This document shows, one piece after another, positions 1 through 7,261 of a stretch of 34,752 nucleotides of DNA. The position numbers were made by a program, and so were the translations under genes. Below the pieces are notes generated by a model. It was not told the origin of the DNA, did no database searches, and saw nothing but the letters and a program-made list of their open reading frames with translations. The DNA is from Arthrobacter sp. MYb227. Lineage in GTDB: Bacteria; Actinomycetota; Actinomycetes; Actinomycetales; Micrococcaceae. The number at the start of each line of letters is the position of its first letter. Position 1 is the first letter of the stretch. The stretch lies in the NCBI RefSeq assembly GCF_002975435.1, contig NZ_PCPT01000014.1, positions 58,387 through 93,138 on the forward strand, written 5' to 3'.

Positions 1-17
1 GGGGGGGGGGGGGGGGG
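1..17. other. 17-base poly-G run at window edge
   Basis: The first 17 bases are all G, directly at the edge of the sequence. Nothing in the neighbouring sequence explains it. The most economical reading is an assembly or sequencing artefact at a contig end (no-signal G calls), not a biological homopolymer. The following 140 bases hold no gene that I can recognise. Confidence 0.7.
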
Positions 18-157
18 TAACCTAAGAATCCTTAGGGCCGGTAGGTAAACCGATGCTGATCTGTCTGTGGGTAGATGGTGATGGGGGAGTCCGGCAGCTG
101 CGTTGAACGTGAGATGCACCGCATCGTACGTTGTTCGTGGCCGGGTGACCGGTAGAC

Positions 158-185
158 TTGAGAGGTTGCCCAGCAGGGCTATATT
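158..185 (+). promoter_or_regulatory. Sigma-70-like promoter of the ABC-F gene
   Basis: TTGAGA at 158-163 and TATATT at 180-185 are separated by 16 bases. Transcription would start near 192, giving a leader of about 15 bases that still contains the GAAAGG ribosome binding site at 195-200 before the GTG start at 207. There is no room for the long attenuator leader that precedes many antibiotic-inducible ABC-F genes. Confidence 0.55.
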
Positions 186-206
186 TTCTCCACCGAAAGG
201 GTCACC

Positions 207-1808
207 GTGATTTCCGTTGCCGATTTGGAGCTGCGCGCCGGCGCACGCCTTCTCATGGAGGGCGTCTCGTTCCGCATCGACAAGGGCGATAAGATCGGCC
301 TGGTCGGGCGAAATGGTGCTGGTAAGACCACCATGACGCGCGTACTTGCCGGCGAAACAGCGCCCGCAGGTGGCTCGGTCACCGCCACCGGAACCATCGG
401 CTACCTGCCGCAGGATCCGCGCACCCCCAACATGGAGCAGCTGGCCCGTGACCGTATCCTTTCGGCCCGTGGCCTGGACATCATCGTCGGCAAGCTCAAA
501 AAGTGCCAGGACAATATGTCCTCCGAGGATCCGGCGGTTGCCGCCAAGGCAATGCGCCAGTACGACCGCATCGAGGCCGAATTCATCGCCGGTGGCGGTT
601 ACGCCGCCGAGTCCGAGGCCGCGGCGATCTCCAATAACCTTGCCCTGCCCGAGCGCCTGCTTAACCAGCCGCTCTCAACTCTTTCCGGTGGTCAGCGCCG
701 CCGTGTTGAGCTGGCCCGCATCCTGTATGCGGATGCCGAAACGTTGCTGCTCGATGAGCCAACTAACCACCTCGACGCCGACTCGATCACCTGGCTGCGT
801 GGCTTCTTGGCCAACCACCAGGGCGGCCTGCTGGTTATTTCGCACGATACCTCGCTGCTTGAAGCAACAGTGAACAAGGTCATTCACCTCGATGCCAACC
901 GCGCCACCATGGATGTCTACAACCTCGGTTGGAAGCGCTACCTGCAGCAGCGTGAAACCGATGAGCGTGCCCGTAAGCGTGAACGCGCCAACACCGAGAA
1001 GAAGGCAACCACCTTGCTGGCCCAGGCCAATAAGATGAAGGCCCGGGCCTCGGGTGCCTCCGCGGCACAGTCGATGCTCAAGCGTGTTGACCGTTTGATG
1101 AGCGGCCTTGACGATGTGCGCGTTGCAGACCGCGTCGCGGCGCTGCGCTTCCCGGATCCGGCCCCTTGTGGCAAGACCCCGCTGATGGCCGAGGGGCTTT
1201 CCAAGTCCTACGGTTCGCTGGAAATCTTTACCGATGTGTCCCTGGCTATTGACCGCGGCTCCAAGGTAGTGATCCTGGGCCTGAACGGTGCGGGTAAGAC
1301 CACGCTGCTGCGCATGCTCGCCGGGGTTTCCCAGCCAGATACCGGTGAACTAATATCCGGTCATGGCTTGAAGATTGGCTACTTCGCCCAGGAGCATGAC
1401 ACCCTGGACGTTGATCGCTCGGTGCTTGAAAACATGCGCTCTGCTGCCCCGAGCCACATGGGGGACAAGGAAGTGCGCGGAATCCTGGGTTCCTTCATGT
1501 TCTCCGGTGACGATGTTGATAAGCCCGCCGGTGTGCTTTCCGGTGGCGAGAAGACCCGTCTTGCACTTGCTACGATCGTTGCCTCAAGCGCGAACGTGCT
1601 GCTGCTCGACGAGCCGACTAACAACCTTGACCCGGCATCGCGTGCGGAGATCCTCTCGGCACTTTCGAACTTCTCCGGAGCCGTGGTGATGGTATCGCAC
1701 GATGAGGGAGCGGTTGCCGCGCTGAACCCAGAGCGCGTGGTACTGCTGCCGGATGGCGACGAGGATTTGTGGAATGATTCCTACCTGGAGCTTGTCACCC
1801 TGGCCTAG
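207..1808 (+). CDS. ABC-F family ATPase
   Basis: The 533-residue protein has two ABC ATPase domains and no membrane segments, the layout of ABC-F proteins, which act on the ribosome (translation factors or antibiotic-resistance proteins) rather than in transport. The first domain shows Walker A GRNGAGKTT near residue 36, signature LSGGQRRRVELAR and Walker B LLLDEPTNHLD. The second shows GLNGAGKTT, LSGGEKTRLALA and LLLDEPTNNLD. A basic, Ala/Lys-rich linker of about 80 residues lies between the domains, as expected for the P-site tRNA interaction motif. GTG at 207 is chosen because GAAAGG lies 6 bases upstream. The gene stands alone and ends in a hairpin terminator. Which ABC-F subfamily it belongs to cannot be decided by eye, so a resistance role is not claimed. 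Confidence 0.93.
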   Translation: MISVADLELRAGARLLMEGVSFRIDKGDKIGLVGRNGAGKTTMTRVLAGETAPAGGSVTATGTIGYLPQDPRTPNMEQLARDRILSARGLDIIVGKLKKCQDNMSSEDPAVAAKAMRQYDRIEAEFIAGGGYAAESEAAAISNNLALPERLLNQPLSTLSGGQRRRVELARILYADAETLLLDEPTNHLDADSITWLRGFLANHQGGLLVISHDTSLLEATVNKVIHLDANRATMDVYNLGWKRYLQQRETDERARKRERANTEKKATTLLAQANKMKARASGASAAQSMLKRVDRLMSGLDDVRVADRVAALRFPDPAPCGKTPLMAEGLSKSYGSLEIFTDVSLAIDRGSKVVILGLNGAGKTTLLRMLAGVSQPDTGELISGHGLKIGYFAQEHDTLDVDRSVLENMRSAAPSHMGDKEVRGILGSFMFSGDDVDKPAGVLSGGEKTRLALATIVASSANVLLLDEPTNNLDPASRAEILSALSNFSGAVVMVSHDEGAVAALNPERVVLLPDGDEDLWNDSYLELVTLA

Positions 1809-1836
1809 CTACTGAGCTGATCCCTCCTCCGGGGGC

Positions 1837-1876
1837 CGATGCCGTGTGTTGCCCTTGTGCGCAGCACGCGGCATCG
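1837..1876 (+). terminator. Hairpin terminator after the ABC-F gene
   Basis: A 16-base arm at 1837-1852 pairs with 1861-1876 around an 8-base loop, using two G-U pairs. It lies 28 bases after the ABC-F stop codon. The downstream tail is only weakly T-rich (AGAGTTTAA). Confidence 0.65.
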
Positions 1877-1998
1877 AGAGTTTAACGGTGTAGCTTAAAC
1901 GCGGAAGAGCGCAAGCAAGGACCCGCACATAGTTTCTACGCACCTGGCGCCAAAGCTCGCGGCGCATGGGCCCCAAATCCTTGGTGCCGCCGGGGGGA

Positions 1999-2042
1999 AA
2001 GCTGGGCTAAGCAACGCGAGTAAACGTTGTTCAGCCCAGCTT
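1999..2042 (-). terminator. Hairpin terminator of the SURF1 operon
   Basis: AAGCTGGGCT at 1999-2008 pairs perfectly with AGCCCAGCTT at 2033-2042, and the stem extends inward (CAACG/CGTTG) past two mismatches. On the minus strand it is followed by TTTCCCCCC and sits about 60 bases downstream of the SURF1 stop. It could also serve as a bidirectional barrier against the converging ABC-F transcript. Confidence 0.6.
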
Positions 2043-2102
2043 GAACCATATTTTAGTAAATTCTAGCCGGGCGGTTCGCACCGGGTAGAAAACTAAATTG
2101 AG

Positions 2103-3041
2103 TTAGTTGCGTGGGTCTTGCGGGTCTTGATTACCACGTGCCGATGCTGCGGCTTGGGCCTCGAGAGCATCGAGATAGGCATCTTCCTGGGCTTCGTCGG
2201 TGGGTGAACCATCACGGCGGACGAGCTTCTTGGGCCGTTTGCGCATACGGTGAGCCTGATGCAGGACCGGCTCTTCACCGCGTAGGACTGCGGCCGCGAG
2301 TTCTTCCTTATCTTCCCTATTGATGCGGGCCTGCTGTTTTGCTGCGTAGCCAAATCCAATAAATACCAGCACGCCGAAGGCGAACCATTGGAACATGTAG
2401 GAAAGGTGCGGGCCTTCATCTTCCTCCGGACGCTGCAACTGGGCAGGTGCATCGGCGGCTGCCGGATCCTCAAGGAACATGAGCCCGAAAGCTCCCGTGG
2501 CAATGGGATAGTCGAGCTTTTCTTGGTAGGTGGGCAGATCGATGGAGGCCAACTGCCCCTCCGGTGCACCGCGGTCAAGCTTTGGTTCTCCGGCCTTCAG
2601 CCGCACCGAAATCTTGACGTTTCCTTCGGGGGGAGCGGGGATGAGATCAGGTTGGCCTGGATTGTTATTACCGATGGGCAAAAAGCCCCGGTTCACTATC
2701 ACGGTTGTGCCGTCGGTGGTGCGGAACGGAACTAACTGCTCGTAGCCCGGACGCGAACCGGAAATACGGTTTCGCACGATGATCTGATCGTCGCTCAGGT
2801 AGCTGCCTTCAAGGGATACAGGTGTCCATTTGGCTTCCGCTGGCATGTTCTGGAAGTAGTTCTTGGCTTCCGCAAAGGGGATGGCTGGTGCATCAAAGTT
2901 GCGTTGCACGTGCGAGATCTCAACCAGCGCACCCTCGCGCCTATCCATCTGCCATTTACCCAGAAAAGTGAAAACGCTGGCGAAGAGACAGACAAGCAGG
3001 AGCCAGCCGATCCAGCGGGTGCTGGCTAAGAATCGATACAC
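2103..3041 (-). CDS. SURF1 family cytochrome oxidase assembly protein
   Basis: The 312-residue protein has the SURF1/Shy1 layout: one membrane helix at about residues 10-27, an extracytoplasmic domain, and a second helix near residues 215-235 (FQWFAFGVLVFIGFGYAA). GKWQMDRR just after the first helix and VNRGFLPIG in the middle are typical SURF1 motifs. The C-terminus is a charged cytoplasmic tail of about 75 residues. SURF1 proteins help insert heme and mature aa3-type cytochrome c oxidase in the membrane. The start is GTG at 3041, 5 bases after the stop of the upstream small Cys/His protein, so it is the last gene of a three-gene operon. Confidence 0.92.
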   Translation of the reverse strand: MYRFLASTRWIGWLLLVCLFASVFTFLGKWQMDRREGALVEISHVQRNFDAPAIPFAEAKNYFQNMPAEAKWTPVSLEGSYLSDDQIIVRNRISGSRPGYEQLVPFRTTDGTTVIVNRGFLPIGNNNPGQPDLIPAPPEGNVKISVRLKAGEPKLDRGAPEGQLASIDLPTYQEKLDYPIATGAFGLMFLEDPAAADAPAQLQRPEEDEGPHLSYMFQWFAFGVLVFIGFGYAAKQQARINREDKEELAAAVLRGEEPVLHQAHRMRKRPKKLVRRDGSPTDEAQEDAYLDALEAQAAASARGNQDPQDPRN

Positions 3042-3046
3042 GCTAG

Positions 3047-3331
3047 TTAGTTCTCCTCGGAGGTGGCGTCGGCAGGTGGCGCCTTGGGAATTATCGCTTC
3101 GGTGTCCAGTGGAGCTCGCTCCTTGAAGAGCAGCCGTTCGGACAGGTAATTTTCAAGCCAACTTGCGTGTTCGTTGCAGGCTAACCAAATTTTACGGCGT
3201 TCCGGGGTATGGATCTTGGGGTTATTCCACAGCAGTTGCGTTGTAGCTGCGCTGCGGCAGCCCTTGCGCGAGCACTTTGCTGGGCCCACTGGTTCCTGGG
3301 CCGATCCGGACAGCGAATCAAGTAGGTTCAT
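3047..3331 (-). CDS. Small conserved protein with a likely zinc-binding CxxxxC...CxxH motif
   Basis: This 94-residue protein has Cys20, Cys25, Cys52 and His55, spaced like a small zinc-binding fold, and a charged, Pro/Ala-rich tail. Similar short proteins are conserved beside SURF1 and DUF3099 genes in actinobacteria; some databases label them acetone carboxylase, which I do not believe since the protein is far too small. It overlaps the upstream DUF3099 gene by 4 bases (ATGA at 3328-3331) and precedes SURF1 by 5 bases, so all three are probably co-translated. A role linked to respiratory-chain assembly is inferred only from this position. The true function is unknown. Confidence 0.85.
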   Translation of the reverse strand: MNLLDSLSGSAQEPVGPAKCSRKGCRSAATTQLLWNNPKIHTPERRKIWLACNEHASWLENYLSERLLFKERAPLDTEAIIPKAPPADATSEEN

Positions 3332-3873
3332 CGGGGTTCCTCGGTGCTTGTGGAACTCGGCGAGGCTTCCGGGGCGTCAGTGGTGGTCCCGGCCGGTCCC
3401 TGATGTTCGGGTTCTGCCGGATAGCTTACAAATGCACCGTCGATGGTTTCGGGGGCATCTCGTGGGTAGGTATCTGGTGTGTCTTCGCCATAGTTATCGG
3501 CAAAACCATGAGGTGCTGCTGTGGTATTCGACGATGGTGGCTTCGGTGCTGCCTCTGGGGCGGCGGTCAGCAAGCGTGGGTCATCACCGGAAAAAAATTC
3601 GGCAGGGGGTTCGCGCTTAGTCAGGTCGGCACCGCCGTTGGCAATAACCACCGCAACGTAGGGCAGAACTACTGCTCCGGCGAAGCAGACCCATTGGATC
3701 CAGCCGTGGGTGAAAAAGGCAGCAAGAAAGCAGACCATGCGCACAGACATGGAGATTGTGTACTTTTTCACCCGTGAATTTTGTTCTACCTTGTGGGATT
3801 CACGGGCTTCGGTGATTCGGTGTACCTGCGGCTCATGGCCATGATGTTGGGATTTAGGTTGTGGCTCGCTCAT
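3328..3873 (-). CDS. DUF3099 domain membrane protein
   Basis: The 181-residue protein carries the DUF3099 core: HRITEARESHK, then two membrane helices at about residues 38-57 and 60-78 separated by a short turn and ending in VVIANGG. The rest of the protein, about 100 residues, is a low-complexity tail rich in Pro, Glu, Ala and Thr, predicted to be disordered. The ATG at 3873 follows GGAAGA by 6 bases. It is the first gene of the operon with the Cys/His protein and SURF1. A GAGAAT -10-like element (minus strand, 3905-3900) and a 15-base palindrome at 3923-3937 lie upstream. Function is unknown. Confidence 0.88.
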   Translation of the reverse strand: MSEPQPKSQHHGHEPQVHRITEARESHKVEQNSRVKKYTISMSVRMVCFLAAFFTHGWIQWVCFAGAVVLPYVAVVIANGGADLTKREPPAEFFSGDDPRLLTAAPEAAPKPPSSNTTAAPHGFADNYGEDTPDTYPRDAPETIDGAFVSYPAEPEHQGPAGTTTDAPEASPSSTSTEEPR

Positions 3874-3922
3874 AGTTCTTCCGTCGATCCGTCATTCCTA
3901 TTCTCTCACCGAGATGGCTAAC

Positions 3923-3937
3923 TCTACGAATCGTAGA
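3923..3937. promoter_or_regulatory. 15-base palindrome, possible operator between DUF3099 and fabG
   Basis: TCTACGAATCGTAGA is a perfect 7-1-7 inverted repeat in the divergent region between the DUF3099 operon and fabG. It sits about 18 bases upstream of the GAGAAT element of the DUF3099 promoter, where a -35 box or repressor site would be. No regulator gene is adjacent, so the binding protein is unknown. Confidence 0.4.
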
Positions 3938-4069
3938 ACTACGCGTGTTGGAATGCTTTCTTCCTCGTGTTCGGACCGCGGACGCCACGGTGCGGAATGC
4001 GGTCACGCTAGGATTGACTCAAGAAGAAAACTCCCACGCCAAACCCCCCAAAACTTTCCTGGAGGAATC

Positions 4070-4795
4070 ATGTCCGAAACCCTGTCCACTTCGGCCCGCA
4101 GTGTCCTTGTCACCGGTGGAAACCGCGGCATTGGACTGGCCATTGCACGTGCCTTTGAAGCAAATGGCGACAAAGTAGCAATCACTTACCGCAGTGGCGA
4201 GGTCCCCGAGGGACTGCTTGGTGTTAAGGCAGATGTTACCGATGCCGCTTCGATCGATGCGGCATTTTCTGAGGTTGAAGCGGCTCACGGACCTGTCGAG
4301 GTGTTGATCGCCAATGCTGGTGTTACGCGTGACACCCTATTGATGCGCATGAGTGAGGACGATTTCACCTCCGTCATCGATACCAACCTCACCGGTGCAT
4401 TCCGGGTCATTAAGCGTGCTTCCAAGGGCATGATCAAGATGCGCAAGGGACGCGTTGTGCTGATCTCCTCTGTCGTAGGCCTCTACGGTTCCCCCGGACA
4501 GATTAATTATGCGGCGTCGAAGGCAGGCCTGGTGGGTATCGCTCGATCACTCACCCGCGAACTTGGTTCCCGCGGGATTACCGCTAACGTCGTTGCACCG
4601 GGTTTCATCAACACCGATATGACAGCAGAGCTGCCAGAAGCGACCCAGAAGAGTTACTTGGCCTCAATCCCGGCAAACCGATTCGCCGAGCCCAAAGAAG
4701 TGGCAAATGTTGTGCGCTGGGTAGCCAGCGACGAGGCCGCATATATTTCCGGCGCTGTGATCCCGGTCGATGGTGGCTTGGGGATGGGTCACTAG
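4070..4795 (+). CDS. fabG: 3-oxoacyl-ACP reductase FabG-type SDR
   Basis: The 241-residue classical SDR has the NADP-binding motif TGGNRGIG at residues 15-22, NAG in the middle, and a complete catalytic set: Ser134, Tyr147 and Lys151 (YAASK). It ends in GAVIPVDGGLGMGH, typical of FabG. The enzyme reduces beta-ketoacyl-ACP to beta-hydroxyacyl-ACP in fatty acid elongation. The short sequence between the NADP motif and ADVTD resembles mycobacterial FabG1/MabA. ATG at 4070 is chosen because GGAGG at 4061-4065 is ideally spaced; the frame is open further upstream but that part has no conserved sequence. A TAGGAT element at 4009-4014 may be the -10 box. No other fatty acid synthesis gene is adjacent. 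Confidence 0.93.
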   Translation: MSETLSTSARSVLVTGGNRGIGLAIARAFEANGDKVAITYRSGEVPEGLLGVKADVTDAASIDAAFSEVEAAHGPVEVLIANAGVTRDTLLMRMSEDDFTSVIDTNLTGAFRVIKRASKGMIKMRKGRVVLISSVVGLYGSPGQINYAASKAGLVGIARSLTRELGSRGITANVVAPGFINTDMTAELPEATQKSYLASIPANRFAEPKEVANVVRWVASDEAAYISGAVIPVDGGLGMGH

Positions 4796-4866
4796 GTTAC
4801 CGACAGCAAACGCCTTTTGATGGGCGGCGGAGTCGGTTAGCTGCCACAAATAAACAAATATTTACC

Positions 4867-4917
4867 CAGCGGTTGGTGGCGGGGTCCTCTCCTTGAGGGC
4901 AGCGCTGCCAACCGCTG
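4867..4917. repeat. 10-base perfect inverted repeat downstream of fabG
   Basis: CAGCGGTTGG at 4867-4876 pairs with CCAACCGCTG at 4908-4917. A smaller CCTC/GAGG hairpin lies inside the 31-base loop. It begins 71 bases after the fabG stop and could end fabG transcription, but no T-tract follows on the plus strand. The minus-strand flank is richer in T. Confidence 0.5.
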
Positions 4918-5444
4918 CGGCGTTGTGCCAAAAAAACAGCTGGCAGAAGTGTGAGCGAAATTCTTGTTTTTCGAACTGTGGGGGAACGCACTGCCCGGGG
5001 CGGTCCCTGTGCCTCACCGAGTTTCCACCTTCCGTGTCCGCGGGAGTGGGGGCATGCTCCGATGCTGACGTTGGTAGACGTTGTGGCCAGACTAGCCGAA
5101 TAAAACTCGCCCGGGATGCCTGTGCACATCCATAGTTATATTGTAAATCTAGGTAAATTTTTGACATAGTCCGTTTTCCCGGCCAAGACAACCCCTGGAC
5201 CTCACCGTTGAAAAACCGCCATGACGCCGGGGTGAGAATCGAATGCACGAGCAGCCTTCAGACATTTGGGGGAGTGCACTTAGCAACGTGCTGAATTGGT
5301 GAGAATCCCAATATTTTCTAATTGGTGGCCCACGAAGCGATGCGTGAGAAAGAATGCGAACGCTAAGGGCAATAAACTAGTAAGAACAGCGGCATGGAAT
5401 GCGGCGCGGACGCGTCGTGGCATATGCCCGATGAGCAGCGAAAG

Positions 5445-5450
5445 TAGACC
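5445..5450 (+). promoter_or_regulatory. -10-like element for a leaderless YqeY-domain gene
   Basis: TAGACC lies exactly 7 bases upstream of the ATG at 5458. If it is the -10 box, transcription starts at or next to the A of the start codon. There is no Shine-Dalgarno sequence in front of that ATG. I see no good -35 box. Confidence 0.45.
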
Positions 5451-5457
5451 AACGATC

Positions 5458-5922
5458 ATGGAAAACCTCAAGACTCGCCTGCGCGATGACATGAAGACCC
5501 ATCTCAAAGCCGGCAATAAGGTGGCGCTAACCACCGTGCGTAATCTCATCGGTGAAATCAATACTCGCGAAAAGGGTGGTAAGACCCCGATCGAACTTGA
5601 TGATGCGGCAGTGATCGCGTTGCTACAGAAGGAGGCGGCACGCCGACGCGAGACGGCCCAAACCTATACCGATGCCGGTGCTGCTGACCGTGCGGCTGCA
5701 GAGAGCGCCGAAGCAGAAATCATCGAGGCCTACCTGCCCTCACCACTAGATGCCGCGGCAGTTCAAGGCATCATCGATTCGGCCGTGGCATCGTTGAAAG
5801 CAGATGGCGTTGAGCTTTCGATGCGCTCGATGGGCGCCGTGATGAAACTTGTCAGTGCCGAAGTTGCCGGCCGGTTTGATGGTAAGAGCGTCAGCGATAT
5901 GGTGCGAGCCTCGCTGGCATAA
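5458..5922 (+). CDS. GatB/YqeY domain-containing protein
   Basis: The 154-residue protein is a stand-alone YqeY domain, also found as the C-terminal tRNA-binding part of GatB in the Asp/Glu-tRNA amidotransferase. Family features are MKAGNK-like text (HLKAGNKVALTTVRNLIGEI), the KEAARRRE helix, EAEIIEAYLP, and the MGAVMKLV...GRFDGKSVSDMVR ending. It probably acts on or near aminoacyl-tRNA, but the role of the free-standing form is not established. ATG at 5458 matches the usual start of the family; ATG at 5431 is in frame but would add nine non-conserved residues. The start has no ribosome binding site and looks leaderless. Confidence 0.9.
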   Translation: MENLKTRLRDDMKTHLKAGNKVALTTVRNLIGEINTREKGGKTPIELDDAAVIALLQKEAARRRETAQTYTDAGAADRAAAESAEAEIIEAYLPSPLDAAAVQGIIDSAVASLKADGVELSMRSMGAVMKLVSAEVAGRFDGKSVSDMVRASLA

Positions 5923-5950
5923 AGTTCCGGAACTTGAGGGTAAGTTTTTT
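5922..5950 (+). terminator. Weak terminator after the YqeY-domain gene
   Basis: A 14-base palindrome AAGTTCCGGAACTT overlaps the stop codon. Its right half can also form a 5-base stem AACTT/AAGTT (5931-5935 with 5942-5946) followed by six T. Short, but followed by the T-tract expected of an intrinsic terminator. Confidence 0.4.
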
Positions 5951-6101
5951 GGAGGTTTCCTACAACCCTCCACCGTGCCTCCTGCTGGCAGGATTGAAGT
6001 AAGCAGTGCAAGTTTTTGTAAGAAACAACCAATTTGGTCATCCGGTGTGTATTGAGCGCAAGAAGCGTCAAGTGCTACCGAGAGCCGGTCTAGGAGCAGA
6101 A

Positions 6102-6848
6102 TTGTCAGATCTCACAGCCAAGGGCGCAATCGTCACGGGTTCCTCACGCGGTATTGGTGCCGAAGTAGCCAAGATCCTCGCAGCCCAGGGTGCTGGCGTC
6201 GTTATCAACTACCGCCAGAAGGCACCACGTGCCAACAAGATCGTCGCTGGCATTGTTGAAGCCGGAGGCCGGGCTGTTGCTGTCGGTGCCGACCTGACAT
6301 CCGCTGAGGGTCCAGAAACCTTGGTCCAAGCGGCAATCGAGAACTTTGGTTCGCTCGATATGCTGGTGCTTAACGCTTCCGGTGGGATGGAAACCTCCAT
6401 GGGTGAGGATTATGCCCTGCGTCTGAACCGTGATGCACAGGTAGCGATGCTTGAGGCCGCAACAGCAAAAATGGCACCAGGTTCCCGCGTGGTATTTGTT
6501 ACAAGCCACCAGGCACACTTCATCGATCAGGTTTCCACCATGGATGCTTACGAGCCCGTGGCTCGATCCAAGCGCGCAGGTGAACTCGCGCTTCGTGATT
6601 TCATCCCGGCTCTGGAAGCGAAGGGGATCAGTTTTGTTGTGGTTTCCGGCGACATGATCGAGGGAACCATCACCGCAACTCTGCTTGATCGTGCCGAGCC
6701 CGGAGCCATTGAGGCTCGTCGCACGGCTGCTGGCAAGCTCTACTCGGTCGAAGAATTCGGTGCCGAAGTTGCCGCAATGGTGACCGCTGATGTGCCTACC
6801 GGACACACCGAGTATGTTGGTGGCGCCGGGGACTTCCTAAAGAAGTAG
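6102..6848 (+). CDS. SDR family oxidoreductase with atypical catalytic tyrosine position
   Basis: The 248-residue protein has the Rossmann motif TGSSRGIG near the N-terminus, NYRQK typical of NADP-preferring SDRs, and NASGG. The catalytic region reads Ser135...Tyr150-x6-Lys157 instead of the normal Tyr-x3-Lys; the position four before Lys157 is Val153. From memory, actinobacterial homologues share the YEPVA.SKRAGE text, so this is probably a distinct subfamily rather than a mutation. The substrate is unknown. TTG at 6102 is chosen because AGGAG at 6092-6096 lies 5 bases upstream and the SDR fold begins immediately. A strong terminator follows the gene. Confidence 0.88.
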   Translation: MSDLTAKGAIVTGSSRGIGAEVAKILAAQGAGVVINYRQKAPRANKIVAGIVEAGGRAVAVGADLTSAEGPETLVQAAIENFGSLDMLVLNASGGMETSMGEDYALRLNRDAQVAMLEAATAKMAPGSRVVFVTSHQAHFIDQVSTMDAYEPVARSKRAGELALRDFIPALEAKGISFVVVSGDMIEGTITATLLDRAEPGAIEARRTAAGKLYSVEEFGAEVAAMVTADVPTGHTEYVGGAGDFLKK

Positions 6849-6870
6849 GCTTCACGCACTTAGAACGTTG

Positions 6871-6917
6871 AAAAGATCCTCGTTTCTTGCCTTGGGGTAG
6901 GAAACGAGGATCTTTTT
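6871..6917 (+). terminator. Strong intrinsic terminator after the SDR gene
   Basis: AAAAGATCCTCGTTTC at 6871-6886 pairs with the inverted copy at 6901-6916 over 16 bases, followed by a run of T at 6913-6917. The A-rich left foot makes it usable from both strands. Confidence 0.85.
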
Positions 6918-7261
6918 GTATGGGTAGGGGGTGTACAGCAGGGTGCCACGTCTTCTGTAGCGCCACGCGCGTTGTAGGGCCTGTGCTGAGGCACACCCGT
7001 GGACGGTGCTGTGAGTACTTGGCAGAAATCAACTAAATACTGTAAATCTTAGTGTTTCGAAAGTAGAGTTCGATTTTAGGTGCATGTCGTCTATACACCC
7101 GCTGAGGCTGTCGTTTGGTCCGATATCCAGATACGTCATTGTGCCGGGATACGTGGTCCTGAAGGAAGTACTTGAACCGCCAGATGCAGGATGCGCATCG
7201 GTGACCGGGTGCTGATGAGTTCCGCGTGCGTGCCACTGCTAATGGAAAGCCGGTTGAACAA
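6918..7261. other. Non-coding region upstream of the ABC exporter operon
   Basis: This roughly 340-base stretch shows no supported gene. A short inverted repeat TCGA-N9-TCGA lies around 7057-7073 and might be an operator, but no regulator gene is nearby although exporters of this type are often preceded by one. I cannot assign a promoter with confidence. Confidence 0.5.

Larger units (their letters stand above)
4796..5457. other. 662-base non-coding stretch
   Basis: No open frame here has a recognisable protein, a ribosome binding site or a plausible composition. It holds a 10-base inverted repeat at 4867-4917, an A+T-rich patch around 5135-5165 containing TTGACA at 5161-5166 but no convincing partner -10 box, and a direct repeat of AATTGGTG at 5294-5301 and 5320-5327. 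Its length is unusual for this otherwise compact window; it may carry a small RNA or a degraded gene. Confidence 0.6.

Noticed and set aside
4862-5248. Minus-strand 128-residue open frame in the fabG-YqeY gap
   Set aside because: No recognisable domain, irregular composition, and it contains the inverted repeat; nothing supports translation.
5280-5561. Minus-strand 93-residue hydrophobic open frame overlapping the YqeY-domain gene
   Set aside because: Its first third is antisense to a well-conserved gene, there is no ribosome binding site, and hydrophobicity is a by-product of the antisense frame.
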